A stretch of DNA of 64,000 nucleotides. Origin: Mactromeris polynyma. Lineage: Eukaryota; Mollusca; Bivalvia; Venerida; Mactridae. A program made the translations under genes and the position numbers. The DNA is taken from assembly GCA_032209605.1 (NCBI GenBank), contig JASFXZ010000001.1, forward strand, positions 44,086,619 to 44,150,618, written 5' to 3'. Below are positions 45,388-56,101 of this stretch, piece after piece. The stretch's first letter is position 1; each line of letters starts with the position of its first letter. The notes under the pieces were generated by a model. That model was not told where the DNA came from, did not search any database, and saw only the letters and a list, made by a program, of their open reading frames with translations.

Positions 45388-45539
45388 CATCTACTTGTTT
45401 CTGTGGTGCTGGACAGTATATTTGTAGTACATTTGGTGAAATAGCCCCATTATGTATTGACCAAATGGACTTCTGCGGCGAAACCAATAGTATCGACTGT
45501 CCAAGGGAGGAGGACGAGGGCAGCATTTGTCCTCAATAA
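45388..45539 (+). CDS. LDLa protein exon 7 (module 5, stop)
   Basis: 152 bp ending in TAA at 45537. It encodes STCFCGAGQYICSTFGEI, then LCIDQMDFCGETNSIDC and an acidic tail PREEDEGSICPQ. It is a degenerate LDLa module: seven cysteines, CxCGAG opening as in module 4, but Cys-Gly-Glu replaces the usual Cys-Asp-Gly and the DE cage is displaced, so calcium binding is doubtful. Confidence 0.9.
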
Positions 45540-45573
45540 AAAATGTTTTTGATTTCCACATGAATTAGACATG

Positions 45574-45591
45574 AATAAAAGTGGCAATAAA
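45574..45591 (+). terminator. Polyadenylation signals of the LDLa gene
   Basis: AATAAA occurs at 45574-45579 and again at 45586-45591, 35-50 bases after the stop codon, followed by a T/G-rich stretch (TTTACTGTTCTTTTTGTT). Confidence 0.75.
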
Positions 45592-46729
45592 TGTTTACTG
45601 TTCTTTTTGTTCCCCAACCATGAAATAATGTACGTCTGTGCATGTTTTTCAAAAATGTTGTCCTGAACAGAGCTTTTTTGTCACTATAGTAAGATGTGAT
45701 GCATGCAACAATGGTGCCCATAACTAAAAGGTAAAGGTCACAGTGTATGATTTAAATTTGTTCATTTACCAATGTAAACTATAGTGAGCATGGTTATTCA
45801 TGGTTTTTTTTAAGGATGGCCCTAGCATAAAGTCCTATCTGACCCATCATACAATCTGTATTGCGAGTATACACAATTTGTCTTTTTTATAAAGAGGCTT
45901 TAAGTGACATAAACGGTCAAAGTTATGTACTGTAGTGACTTTCCAGTTATTACAATGGAGGAAGACTCCAGCTGTCTGTTCTGGCAATATTTTGGTCACT
46001 AAATACAGGCACTTGTGTAGAAGCACTGACCTTCTGTAAGCCAGCTGAATAGCTTCCTCACACACCTAGACAGGAACTTGAAACAGCAGTGGTTTGGACC
46101 AAGTGATATGAAGTCAGCAACCATAAACACTTAGCAACAGATGCCATTGTCTAATCATGGTCAGAACTTATGAAGAAATGAAGTTTGCTAGAGAACTACA
46201 ATGCTTTTCCATGATAGGACCACATGAAATAGATTTGACTCAGTTTTGAACTTTACCTAGATTCCATAAATGCCAGCATTCTGACCATATTTCATGCAGA
46301 TCTGGTACTACGGTGGCCTTCAAAGTGTTGATGAAACGATTTTATGATTTCACCATATGACCCCAATTTTGATCTTGCATGGCACAGGATTGAACATTAT
46401 GAAAACTCCTCTGGCTGGGTTTCATGCAGATCAAGCAGAAAAAAGAGCCTCACAAGTGTTTTCAAAGTTTTTCTATAATTTGACTAATTATAATGACCTA
46501 ATTATGTACCTTAGATGACCTAATTCTTGAGATGAGTATTTAGCCATGTTCAACAACCTGAGCACATTGAGTCCAAATACAATCTTAAGTTGTCCTCTTT
46601 AGTTAGGAATATATCAAGTTCCATTGCAATATCACTGTGGTCCGTGTCTATGGAAAAGTATTAACGGCATTTAATGCAATCTTTTGAATAAAAACAACAA
46701 TGAAGCATGTTCAGAATGCTTGTTTATAA

Positions 46730-46985
46730 GTACTGTAATTATACACGTATAAAGTATCCATGTAGGCAGTACGAGTTTCTCGTAATGTGATTTTGCCCTG
46801 TAATGCTACATTTTCTCCAATCATTAGAGAGGTATAATTTTTTAACTTTTCTTTGACCTATCAGTTTTCGTGAATGATTGAAGAAACTGCAGAATTATTA
46901 TATAGCCACAATTACACGACTATAGAGAACTTCAATGACCTGACGCTCCTACTGGGTATATGACTAATTTCCATATGTTTCATTT
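46730..46985 (+). repeat. Old dispersed repeat, partner of 720-960
   Basis: It shares GATTTTGCCCTGTAATGCTA, CATTTTCTCCAATCATT, GAAGAAACTGCAGAATTATT and ACTTCAATGACC in order with the reverse complement of 720-960. Confidence 0.6.
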
Positions 46986-47156
46986 TAATAAAAGTAAAGG
47001 GAATATATATATTACAGTATAGACGAACACAAAGTGAAGGTAGAAATTGTTACAGACCCCTTTGCATTCAATGAAAATATCTCAATATTAACACAGTATA
47101 CCCAGGCCCACAAGAAGTACCCTGATTTAATAACCAGCACGTTTGTAAATGTCTGG

Positions 47157-47324
47157 TACAGTTAAAGCTAAATAATGCAATCAACTTTGGGCCCTTTTTT
47201 TGTAGTGGTCTTAATACTGATGTTGAATAAAGAACAAAACAGTGAAAATAGACTTGAAAATTGTGTTCCTAATATTGAGGTGGTCTTATTATTGAGGTGG
47301 TCCTTAAGTGAGGTTTTACTGTAT
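47157..47324. mobile_element. Palindromic MITE, copy 7
   Basis: It starts TACAGTTAAAGCTAAATAAT (decayed left end) and ends GTGAGGTTTTACTGTA. The core AAAACAGTGAAAATAGACTT and TTGAGGTGGTCTTATTATTG fit the family. Confidence 0.85.
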
Positions 47325-48602
47325 TTAATATTATCACACACTACCAATGCAGATTTGTTATATATATATAATTTCTGTTTATAGTATAATATTTATAAAC
47401 ATTTTCATTCATATAGTGATCTACTTTGATTGAAATTTAGTTACAATACACTAATGAAATTACTTCAATGGTTGACTGAACACAAGCTGTTTCAATTGTC
47501 GAAAAAAATGCAAATATGCAGGAGTGCTACCCCTAAATCCGCCCTGTGTCAAATTCTTTTGAAAATGTCACGGTGACAACACCCTCCGATGAATTTTTCA
47601 AAACTGCATCGATTAAACCAGTTGTATTGAAACTGATACCTTGGCAACAAATTTTTTTTTGGCAAAAATATGAAAACATGCATTTTTTCAAGAAGATATT
47701 GCAAAAAGCTGTGTTTGTACGTGATATTTATAAGAAAATTAATAGATTATTTTTAAAAATCGTTTGTTTTGGTTGCCATGTCAACTACATTGGTAGTATC
47801 ACAAATTTAACCACAAAGTTGAATGCTACATAGACATTTATTCTTTTTATAAAAATTCATCGATTTTGACACAGGCCACCAACCCCTTCATTTGGCGTAA
47901 TGAAATGAAGTGATAAATAAAAACAACACCAACTTTGCCATAATTTTGTGTCGGGAATGTGAGAGTATACATGTTTCCATCAGATGATTACACTGAAGTC
48001 TGTTATATCTTTAACTGAAAGACTGGTTTTCAAATAATATGGTTACAATATCTTAAATTGAATTTATGCTACATTTTTTGTATAAGGCAAAGTCACATCC
48101 TTCCCCAATATTTGAAAACAGATGTGAGTTCTAGCTTCCATTATTTAAAAAAGTTGAGACCACACTAATTATGGTTGTAAATAATATTTTAATTGTAAAA
48201 ATGACTTCAAATCAACATCAATTTGGGCTAAGGCTTATTTCACTTTGGAACATCTTCAACGCAGAGAAATCGGCGAATCAAATTGAGAATCATCTTCAAT
48301 ATTCCATCCATCAGCTGTATTTATAGTCTACATTTGACTATTCATGTCTTCTTTCTATCACTCCTTCTCTGACTTATGGACAATTCTAAAATATTATTAC
48401 AATCAGTAAGATTGTCTAGTTTAATTTCGTTGACATTAGGTCCTTTCGGTTCACAAGTGACCGTCAGATTAAACGAATAAATACAGCGAAAATCCCTGGC
48501 TGGACATGAAACAAAACTTTGCATGTCTACGACATTAACACATAAGACATAGTGAATAAATAATTTACCAAATACCAGTCTGAGGCTGGTTTACAGCATA
48601 TG

Positions 48603-48818
48603 CTAACTCTTATCCAAGTCCTCTAAACACTTTTTCATATAACTGTTTGTATCAGCCATGTCTGATAATGCAGAAAATACCATTTCATAAAATATTTGTG
48701 GCCAAATTTTGTTCAATTCATTTTGTTTTCTGTCAGTAAATATGGCTTCTTTAGTCATTTCATTAACATAACTTCTGGCAAATGATTTCTTCCCATGCAC
48801 ATCCTGTAATGAAAAATC
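48603..48818 (-). CDS. LRRC49: LRRC49 last exon, with duplicated splice acceptor
   Basis: It encodes DVHGKKSFARSYVNEMTKEA, then KIWPQIFYEMVFSAL, then NSYMKKCLEDLDKS and stop (48603-48605). Two acceptors are possible because TTTTCATTACAGGAT occurs twice in direct succession. The inner site starts the exon at 48803, the outer at 48818; both are phase 0 and differ by 15 bases, adding or omitting Asp-Phe-Ser-Leu-Gln. Confidence 0.94.
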   Translation of the reverse strand, partial: DFSLQDVHGKKSFARSYVNEMTKEAIFTDRKQNELNKIWPQIFYEMVFSALSDMADTNSYMKKCLEDLDKS

Positions 48819-49742
48819 CTGTAATGAAAATAGTGAAAAATACAAAGGAATAGCATAAATAACTATTAAACTAAATGTTTTGTAACATACATAGAATCAC
48901 AGAAAAGCGTAACGTTTTTACAAACCTTGGGGCTTTTTCTGAGCATCATAATGTACTTTCCACACAATGGTGCACTTATAAAACATCAGTGTGTCTAACA
49001 AACAAAGGTGTGACTTTATTACTAAATGCACTGCATTAAAACTGAGTGGTTTTCCTTTCAACATATCTGCATTTGTCTACCTCCACAATGGTGTATCTAG
49101 AAAGATACTTGTGTGCTTCACAGTAAAACTGCATTTCTTGCACCACAAGTAAGGCTGTTGATATATCAACAAGTATTTTCTGTCGATTAATATTTGATAC
49201 ACTCGTACAAATATCGATATTACAGGGGTAAAATACAGGAGAATGGGTATAGTCTAAATATGTTCTAAAATAGTGCAACTTTGCTAAGTAGTCGACTGCT
49301 TGTTAAACAGTGCTCTTGTGGACAGTGCATTCCAAAAATCGGCAATTTATAATATTTATAAATACATGTAATACAAATAATAAAAATATGAATTAATTTC
49401 TTAAATGGTATCTTGTTATCATAAAAATACACGTTGAACATTCATACAGACTTAATAATCTATTGTAGGAATATATAAATATATAATCAATACATTGTTG
49501 ATATTTGTCTATTCATAATTGATATATTAATATCGTCATTTTGCAAATATTTTAAACAATGCAACCCTAATCCAGTCTTACAACACAATGATGCCTCAAC
49601 TGTATATGTATATTACACACATTGTTTCTTTTCTGTAACCTAGGAATGTGTGGGGAGATGCCTGGCAACTAAATGGTCAGTTTTAATTCACATTAGGTTG
49701 TGTCACACAGCCCAAATGTCTGTCTGACTATTTAATGATTAC
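48819..49742. other. LRRC49 last intron
   Basis: 924 bp. AT-rich; no repeat or exon recognised. A minus frame at 49036-49278 has no domain signature. Confidence 0.55.
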
Positions 49743-49875
49743 CTGTTGCTTACTCTCCAGCTGATAAGTGAGGCCAGCTCTCCCGACAAATTCTCCCTGT
49801 GTCTTATCGATTTTCATGTTACCCTCTAAAATTTTCCTTGACTTTTCTTCACTCATCGTCAGCAATTGTTTCCGT
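49743..49875 (-). CDS. LRRC49: LRRC49 penultimate exon
   Basis: 133 bp, phase 2 in, phase 0 out; acceptor TTTGCAG, donor CAG|GTAATC. It encodes RKQLLTMSEEKSRKILEGNM, then KIDKTQGEFVGRAGLTYQLE and SKQQ. Conservation with vertebrate LRRC49 is weak here; placement rests on order, phase and the Leu-Thr/Leu-Asn-Tyr segment. Confidence 0.88.
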
Positions 49876-49920
49876 CTGCAAATGTAAAGAAGCTAATACT
49901 ATAACAATCAGTTGTAACCA

Positions 49921-51300
49921 TGGTTCATACGGAAATTTCCAAAAAAAATTCAAGTACTTGTCAGAGAATTTTCAAGTACTTATTTTCAAGGATTATAAAA
50001 GTATTTTTTTTGGTATAGAGAAGAAGGGATCCAGTGTATTTTTGAAGTTTATCCACTCCCCCGAGATGACCATCACTGCCGCACAGATAAAATTAATCTG
50101 AGGTTATAAAAAATGTCGACTACTGTACCGTACTGTATTACCATACTACATGTACCACCTATTGTACCATACTGTATTACCATACTACATGTACCACCTA
50201 TTGTACCATACTGTATTTCCATACTACATGTACCACCTATTGTACCATACTGTATTACCATACTACATGTACCACCTATTGTACTGTACTGTATTACCAT
50301 ACTACATGTATCACCTATTGAACCGTACTGTATTACCTTACTACATGTATCACCTACTGTACCGTACTGTATTACCATACTACATGTACCACCTATTGTA
50401 CTGTACTGTATTACCATACTACATGTACCACCTATTGTACCATACTGTATTACCATACTACATGTACCACCTATTGTACCATACTGTATTACCATACTAC
50501 ATGTACCACCTATTGTACCATACTGTATTACCATACTACATGTACCACCTATTGTACCGTACTGTTTTACCATACTACATGTACCACCTATTGTACCATA
50601 CTGTATTACCATACTACATGTACCATCTATTGTATTGTACTGTATTACCATACTACATGTACCACCTATTGTACCGTACTGTATTACCATACTACATGTA
50701 TCACCTATTGTACCATACTGTATTACCATACTACATGTACCACCTATTGTACCGTACTGTATTACCATACTACATGTACCACCTATTGTACCGTACTGTA
50801 TTACCATACTACATGTACCACCTATTGTACCATACTGTATTACCATACTACATGTACCACCTATTGTACCGTGCTGTATTACCATACTACATGTTTCACC
50901 TATTGTACCATACTGTATTACCATACTACATGTATCACCTATTGTACCATACTGTATTACCATACTACATGTATCACCTATTGTACCATACTGTATTACT
51001 AATTCACCATACTACATGTATCACCTATTGTACCGTACTGTATTACTAATTCACCATACTACATGTATCACCTATTGTACCGTACTGTATTACTAATTCA
51101 CCATACTACATGTACCACCTGGTAGGCCCTGTCGAAAATAGGTCTGTCATTTTTCCCGTTTATTTCATCATAGTTGGTATGTTTGTTATTTTTTCGTCCT
51201 TTTTCTAATTGCTGCAGGAGAATTCAAGGGCAATTTTACCATATTTTTTTCCCCCAAATTCAAATACTTTTCAAGGTGTTTTTGGCAGTTACAAATTCTA
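49921..51300 (+). repeat. Dispersed repeat (copy 1) swollen by a minisatellite
   Basis: Flanking parts match 59968-60478 in order: TGGTTCATACGGAAATTTCC, TATAGAGAAGAAGGGATCCA, CCCCGAGATGACC on the left; GGTAGGCCCTGTCGAAAAT, TTCAAGGGCAATTT and GGCAGTTACAAATTC on the right. Between them, where the other copy has one ACCATACTATCGCCTA-type stretch, this copy has about 1 kb of tandem 39-bp units. Confidence 0.85.
50127..51118. repeat. 39-bp minisatellite, about 25 units
   Basis: The unit is ACCATACTACATGTACCACC plus TATTGTACCATACTGTATT, with CC/CT/TC variants. The last three units carry an extra 9 bp (CTAATTCAC). Thirteen codons per unit with no stop give 300-codon open frames on both strands; these are not genes. 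Confidence 0.96.
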
Positions 51301-51863
51301 AAAGACAGCAACGAGTAGAACACATTTTTTTCAAAACCGCTAAACTGCCAGGTACTACATTTTCAGGTAGTTTCTTATTTAAATGTTACAGGATATTACG
51401 TTTTTACCCCATGTAAATAATAGCGTAAATAAAAACAGGAAATGTCCGTATCTTAGTCTGGTACGGTAATTCAATAAATTGGATCAAACTGCCACTTCCT
51501 GTTTTATTTATCTACAATAAAATGAATCTAAACATCATTTTCATTTCGTAATTTCTGAAGAGCCCCGGATAATTTGGATTGAAGCACTAGCACATTCAGC
51601 CACTTAGCACAGTAAAACCACAAGCTACACCTATGTACTATTTTTGTGTGTGAATCGTAGAGTAACAAATATGTATCAATACAATTTCAAAAATAATGGC
51701 CGACTTTTATTTTTTATCTACTTCAAAACTTATTGAAATTAAAAATGAGCACTCGCCCGTTTGGCCTTGCTCCAAGGAATTTCTATTAAACTGAAATTAA
51801 AGTGACCCATCCCAAGGCTTTGAATCCAGATAACTTTCATAGCGTTTATGTTTTTTGGGGATC

Positions 51864-52015
51864 TACAGTAAAACTTAAATAATACAACCTTTCCATCTAG
51901 GTCCCTTGAAAACTGGTCTTAATATTGAGGTGGTCTTAATATTGAGGTTAAATAAAGTGTAAAATAGTGAAAATGGACTTGAAAATTGTGAGCTTAATTA
52001 TGAGGTGGTCTTATG
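51864..52015. mobile_element. Palindromic MITE, copy 8 (right end lost)
   Basis: It starts TACAGTAAAACTTAAATAAT and contains TTGAAAACTGGTCTTAATAT, ATTGAGGTGGTCTTAATATT and AAAATGGACTTGAAAATTGT. It stops after GAGGTGGTCTTATG without the GTTTTACTGTA terminus. Confidence 0.85.
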
Positions 52016-52448
52016 TCATATGAAATGGGTAGATAAAACATCTTTTAAAACAAGATTTTGTCAGCTGTTAGCAACAACAACAACAACAACAACATTACTG
52101 TAACTACAATTCATATTGTCAACAACATTATCATCCTCGTAATACATAAATGTGTCGAGAATAAAAAAATATGTAAAAGAAAGTTACACGGCCAACCAAC
52201 TTTATTATTTTAGTGGAAACAAAGCTTTTTCCTCAGAAATTATTCTGTATTCAGACATAACTACAGGCACATATCTAAATGCAGTTTTAAATGATTTGTA
52301 TGTTTTTAATTTTTTTATTATTACGCATCATTTTATGAGATCTCATTGGACATTAATCATTTTCAGTGCAATTACCGTAATAATTAAAAAATTTATTTAC
52401 ACTTAATGTTAAATCGGTTAAAAATAGTAATTTTCTTTTCATACTTAC

Positions 52449-52586
52449 GCCTTATTCTTAACATGGCTAGACGTCGGCACGGAAACAAATTTAAATCCAT
52501 TTTTTGTTAAGTTACCCATATTTTCCCTAATATCTTTCTCAAAGAAGGGATCAGTTTCTATGGTAATGTTTTGTCCATTTTCCAAT
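52449..52586 (-). CDS. LRRC49: LRRC49 exon
   Basis: 138 bp; donor AAGGC|GTAAGT is strong. The acceptor chosen, GAGTAG|A, is the one that keeps phase 2 and avoids upstream stops; it lacks a good pyrimidine tract, so the 5' edge is less certain (an alternative lies 3 bases upstream). It encodes LENGQNITIETDPFFEKDIR, then ENMGNLTKNGFKFVSVPT and SSHVKNK. Little similarity to vertebrate LRRC49 in this variable part. Confidence 0.78.
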
Positions 52587-53779
52587 CTACTCTGACCTGA
52601 CCCCATTCATGTCTATTGTTAGCACAGCATCATATATACAAATCAGGCATTTCATCAACTGATCAAAATGTCCATGCACTAATTCCACAACTATTATTTA
52701 AATTTTCTATGTGTTTTTCCTTGTCAAATTAGCTCACTAATTAATCCCATATTCCTAAATGATCTTCTTAATTAAGCAAGAGAAATTTTAGGAATCCAGA
52801 AATTCTCGATATATTTCGTGTGTGTTTAAAAGACATGCGACATCATTAACTGCTTAATAAGAAATACAAGTCCCGTAACAAACAGCCACACCAAATATGA
52901 ATTATTATCAGTATTGATACAACGCAATCACAACAAACAACATTGTATGAATTCACAGATCTGAATGTTAACAATAGATCAAACCAGCTTTTGTATATTT
53001 ATACATTTGTCTATTTAGAACAATACAACATAATGAACAATATAAAGAACACGATGGGTATATAGTAGAATTAAGTTATACAGCCGATAAAGGGGATCAG
53101 TATAGCTTTAATTAATTCTTTTAAGAATATCAAGAGATTAGAATATATGATTTAAAAATAAGCCTTGTGTAATACACAGTGGAATTGATCAATGTGCTGT
53201 TATAAGCAAGCTCATTGTGGGTATAATTATCTGACTTTACTGCCTGACAAGTATTATTTTTAAAATTTACGTATACATATATCAAATACCGTATTTGTAC
53301 TAATTACATTACCAGGACTTATTACGACTTTGCTGCTGTACAAATATTGTAACTGGCATGTTGCCAAACACCTACATGGGGCATAAAATACAGTATGGTA
53401 TGCTTGTACCAAAAATAGCCCTGCTTTCAGTTATTGCGCACGTCACAAACTGTTTTGTTTAGCATCCCTGACCTACCATTTCATATTTACTGCACATGGG
53501 GAACCAAATTGCAAAAGTTATGAAATGTTGGCCAAAAACACCTTTACTGAATGCAAGGCAGGACTCCAGCAAATTTTTAAAAAATATTTATTAGTGTAAG
53601 TTATCACCATGAAAATTATTAAAGTCTGACCCGAGTATTTCATGGATAAAGGATACAGTTTGACCTTGTTCATTCAACTTCATTGGTTTGGAAATTTTAT
53701 TTTGAAATATACATGGGTTTCGAATAGCCCATTTCAATTTGACGTGTATAAGAAAAACATCAGGACCTGATTATCATTG

Positions 53780-54390
53780 GACCTGGTGACCTAGTTTTTG
53801 ACCCCAGATGACCCAGTTTCGAATTTGACCTAGATTTCATTGAGGCAAACAGTAGACCTTGTCTCATATAAATAAAAAAAATGTGACCTCTGGAGTGTTA
53901 ACAAGGGTTTACTATATTTGGACCTAGTGACCTTGTTTTTGACCCCAAATAACCCAGTTTCGAACTTGACCTAGATTTCATTGAGGCAAACATTCTGACC
54001 ATGTCTCATATAAATCAAGTAAAAAATGTACCTCTGGAGTGTTTACGAGGGTTTAGTATAATTTGACCAAGTTATCTACTTTTTGACCACAGATGACCCA
54101 GTTTCGAACTTGGTATAGATTTCATTGAAACAACCATTCTGACCATGTCTCACATAAATCAAGTAAAAAATGTGACCTCTATAGTGTTAACAAGGTTTTA
54201 CTATAATTTGACCTAGTGACCTACTTTTTGACCCCAGATGCCCCAGTTTCGAAATTGGCCTAGATTTCATTGAGACAAACATTCTGATCAAGTTTCATGC
54301 AGATCAGGTGAAAGATGTAAAATCTAGAGTGTTACCATTCTTAATTGTTGACGACGGCGGACATAGGGCGATCCTAATAGCTCACCTATT
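53780..54390 (+). repeat. Tandem repeat of about 143 bp, four units
   Basis: GACCCCAGATGACCCAGTTT-type blocks occur at about 53800, 53941, 54084 and 54230. Each unit also has GACCTAGATTTCATTGAG and CTCTAGAGTGTTAACAAG-like blocks. It ends with TTCATGCAGATCAGGTGA. Typical of a mollusc dispersed tandem-unit repeat (inference). Confidence 0.85.
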
Positions 54391-54394
54391 AAAG

Positions 54395-54650
54395 ATACTG
54401 TTATATTCCGGATAAGATGTTTTAGACTCATTTTGAAATTTAACCTCAAAGTGTGACCTTGCCCTTTTAGCTTCAGACCAGGATCTGTGTGCGGCACGCC
54501 ATCTCATCAAAGTGAACATTTGTACCTATAATTTGAAAATCCCCCCCATGAATGACAGAGTAATGGTCCGAACAAAACAAATCCGGACAGACGCACACAC
54601 ACACATACACTGATCCAACCATTGTGGCAACTATATTGAGCTAACCTCAA
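54395..54650 (+). repeat. Single unit of the 'gtgaacatttgt' repeat
   Basis: TATTCCGGATAAGATGTTTT, AGTGTGACCTTG, GTGAACATTTGTACC, TTTGAAAATCCCCCC and AATGGTCCGAACAAA follow the same order as in 24660-25615. It ends with a (CA)n tract (ACACACACACATACAC). Confidence 0.8.
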
Positions 54651-55464
54651 CCGGCTTGACACAAACCATTTTAGACCATTCAATGTCAGACTGTTTGTCT
54701 ACAGAGCATCAGGGATCAGAACTGTCATTGGCAAAAATGGTAGAAAATTGCACATATCGGAGCATCCTCAAACACTTATGAACATATTTTTGCCACACAT
54801 ATCCAGATCAAAAACTTCTAAATTGTACTTATAAAGTTTGACTGCAGCTGGGAGAAGGTTTCAAGTCGGTGGTGAATGTACTACATAACCATTTAAGACT
54901 ATTACAGCAATAAAAATATGAATACAATAATCGCACTGCGCTGCAGGCCTTAGTATCATACTGTACGCATGATAATGTTTGGCCTTTTAATTAGTGATAC
55001 AAGTGTCTCTAAGTTAGGTTTTGATTGCTAGCCTTTCGATTATTCAGTTTGGTTATATCAATATATAAAATACATAAAATTCTCAGTAACCAATATTTTG
55101 ATGACTTGTCATGACCAGACATGAATATTTGACTAGGTAAGTAGAATTAGAACAATGTGTTATGAGTATAACATAAAGTAGAGCAATGACTAGAAATAGA
55201 ACTTCATGTCCCACAATGACAGTAAACAGTTCTAATAGCTAACTAAAAGATAAGGAGTATAAACTTATGTGTTCTCTGACTAGAATATTGCCTCAGGAAT
55301 AAAAATGTCACTTGACATACCAAACAATATTTATTAGACAGTTCTGGACAGAACCTTGAGAAAAAAGAATCAAATGTTATCAAACTTCTGTTAACCATTG
55401 CAGTCCTACTCTTAATACACTATCTCCATGGTAACATTCACATTCTTCAGCAAATGTAACTGAC

Positions 55465-55574
55465 CTTGTTTCACCAAGTAATGACAGTAGTCTTGACTGA
55501 GGTAGTTTGGAAGTTGTAATCTGTGATATGGCACCAAATAATTTCTCAGCATTTAAAACATCACCCGCAGTAAC
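55465..55574 (-). CDS. LRRC49: LRRC49 exon
   Basis: 110 bp, phase 0 in, phase 2 out; acceptor TTCCTCCAG, donor AG|GTCAGT. It encodes VTAGDVLNAEKLFGAISQIT, then TSKLPQSRLLSLLGET, aligning with the AERLFG...ELPQYRLxxxLG segment of vertebrate LRRC49. Confidence 0.94.
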
Positions 55575-55616
55575 CTGGAGGAAGAAACAATAGAATAGTA
55601 GATAGATATATCATGA

Positions 55617-56101
55617 CAAAACAAACATGAAACATACAAATTTGAAACATACTAATGTGGAACATACAAACATCAAATATATACAAATGTGAGACACACA
55701 GATTTGATACATACTGATGTGGAACATACAAACATCGAATATATACAAATGTGAGACACACGGATTTGATACATACAGATGTGGAACATACAAACTTCAA
55801 ATATATACAAATGTGAGACACACGGATTTGATACATACAGATGTTGAACATACAAACTTCAAATATATACAAATGTGAGACACACGGATTTGATACATAC
55901 AGATGTTGAACATACAAACTTCAAATATATACAAATGTGAGACACACGGATTTGATACATACTGATGTGGAACATACAAACTTCAAATATATACAAATGT
56001 GAGACACACTGATTTGATACATACAGATGTGGAACATACAAACTTCAAATATATACAAATGTGAGACACACAGATTTGATACATACAGATGTGGAACATA
56101 C
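55617..56101. repeat. 62-bp minisatellite, left half of a split array
   Basis: About seven units of AACATACAAACTTCAAATAT, ATACAAATGTGAGACACACG and GATTTGATACATACAGATGT. Each 62-bp unit is itself four diverged copies of the 15-bp ACATACAAATGTGAG motif seen to the right of the transposon. Confidence 0.93.

Larger units (their letters stand above)
39070..45539 (+). other. Gene for a secreted five-module LDLa protein
   Basis: Gene-level entry. Seven coding exons (39070-39078, 40739-40922, 41082-41213, 41798-41899, 43569-43691, 44718-44840, 45388-45539) total 825 bp, 274 residues plus stop. A hydrophobic signal peptide split across exons 1 and 2 is followed by a basic, Tyr- and Thr-rich linker and then five cysteine-rich modules of LDL-receptor class A type, each on its own exon. 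All internal introns after exon 2 are phase 1, the class that allows module shuffling. No transmembrane segment is seen, so the protein is probably secreted. LDLa modules bind calcium through acidic residues near the C-terminal DxxxDE motif and serve as protein-binding units; the ligand is unknown. I do not recognise an orthologue. Introns hold a tRNA-like repeat, a 48-bp minisatellite in two blocks, and a MITE. Confidence 0.88.
45592..48602. other. Region between the convergent LDLa and LRRC49 genes
   Basis: No gene recognised. It contains a dispersed repeat with TTTCATGCAGATC blocks (46240-46440), the partner of the 720-960 repeat (46730-46985) and a MITE (47157-47324). The LRRC49 3' UTR must start at 48602 on the minus strand; no clear AATAAA was found for it nearby. 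Confidence 0.6.
49876..52448. other. LRRC49 intron with expanded repeat and MITE
   Basis: 2.6 kb. Most of it is a dispersed repeat carrying a 1-kb 39-bp minisatellite (49921-51300). A truncated MITE lies at 51864-52015, with a (CAA)n run at 52072-52096. The remainder shows nothing. Confidence 0.75.
52587..55464. other. LRRC49 intron with two repeat families
   Basis: 2.9 kb. It contains a four-unit array (53780-54390) and, directly after, a single unit of the 'ggtgaacatttgt' family (54395-54650). 52590-53770 and 54660-55460 show nothing recognisable. Confidence 0.65.

Noticed and set aside
48342..48524. Minus frame of 60 codons with cysteines just after the LRRC49 stop
   Set aside because: No splice acceptor or domain; it lies where the LRRC49 3' UTR must be.
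50073..51096. Open frames of about 300 codons on both strands
   Set aside because: The 39-bp unit equals 13 codons without a stop in several frames; the text is pure repeat (MVIQYGTIGGTCS) and lies in an LRRC49 intron.
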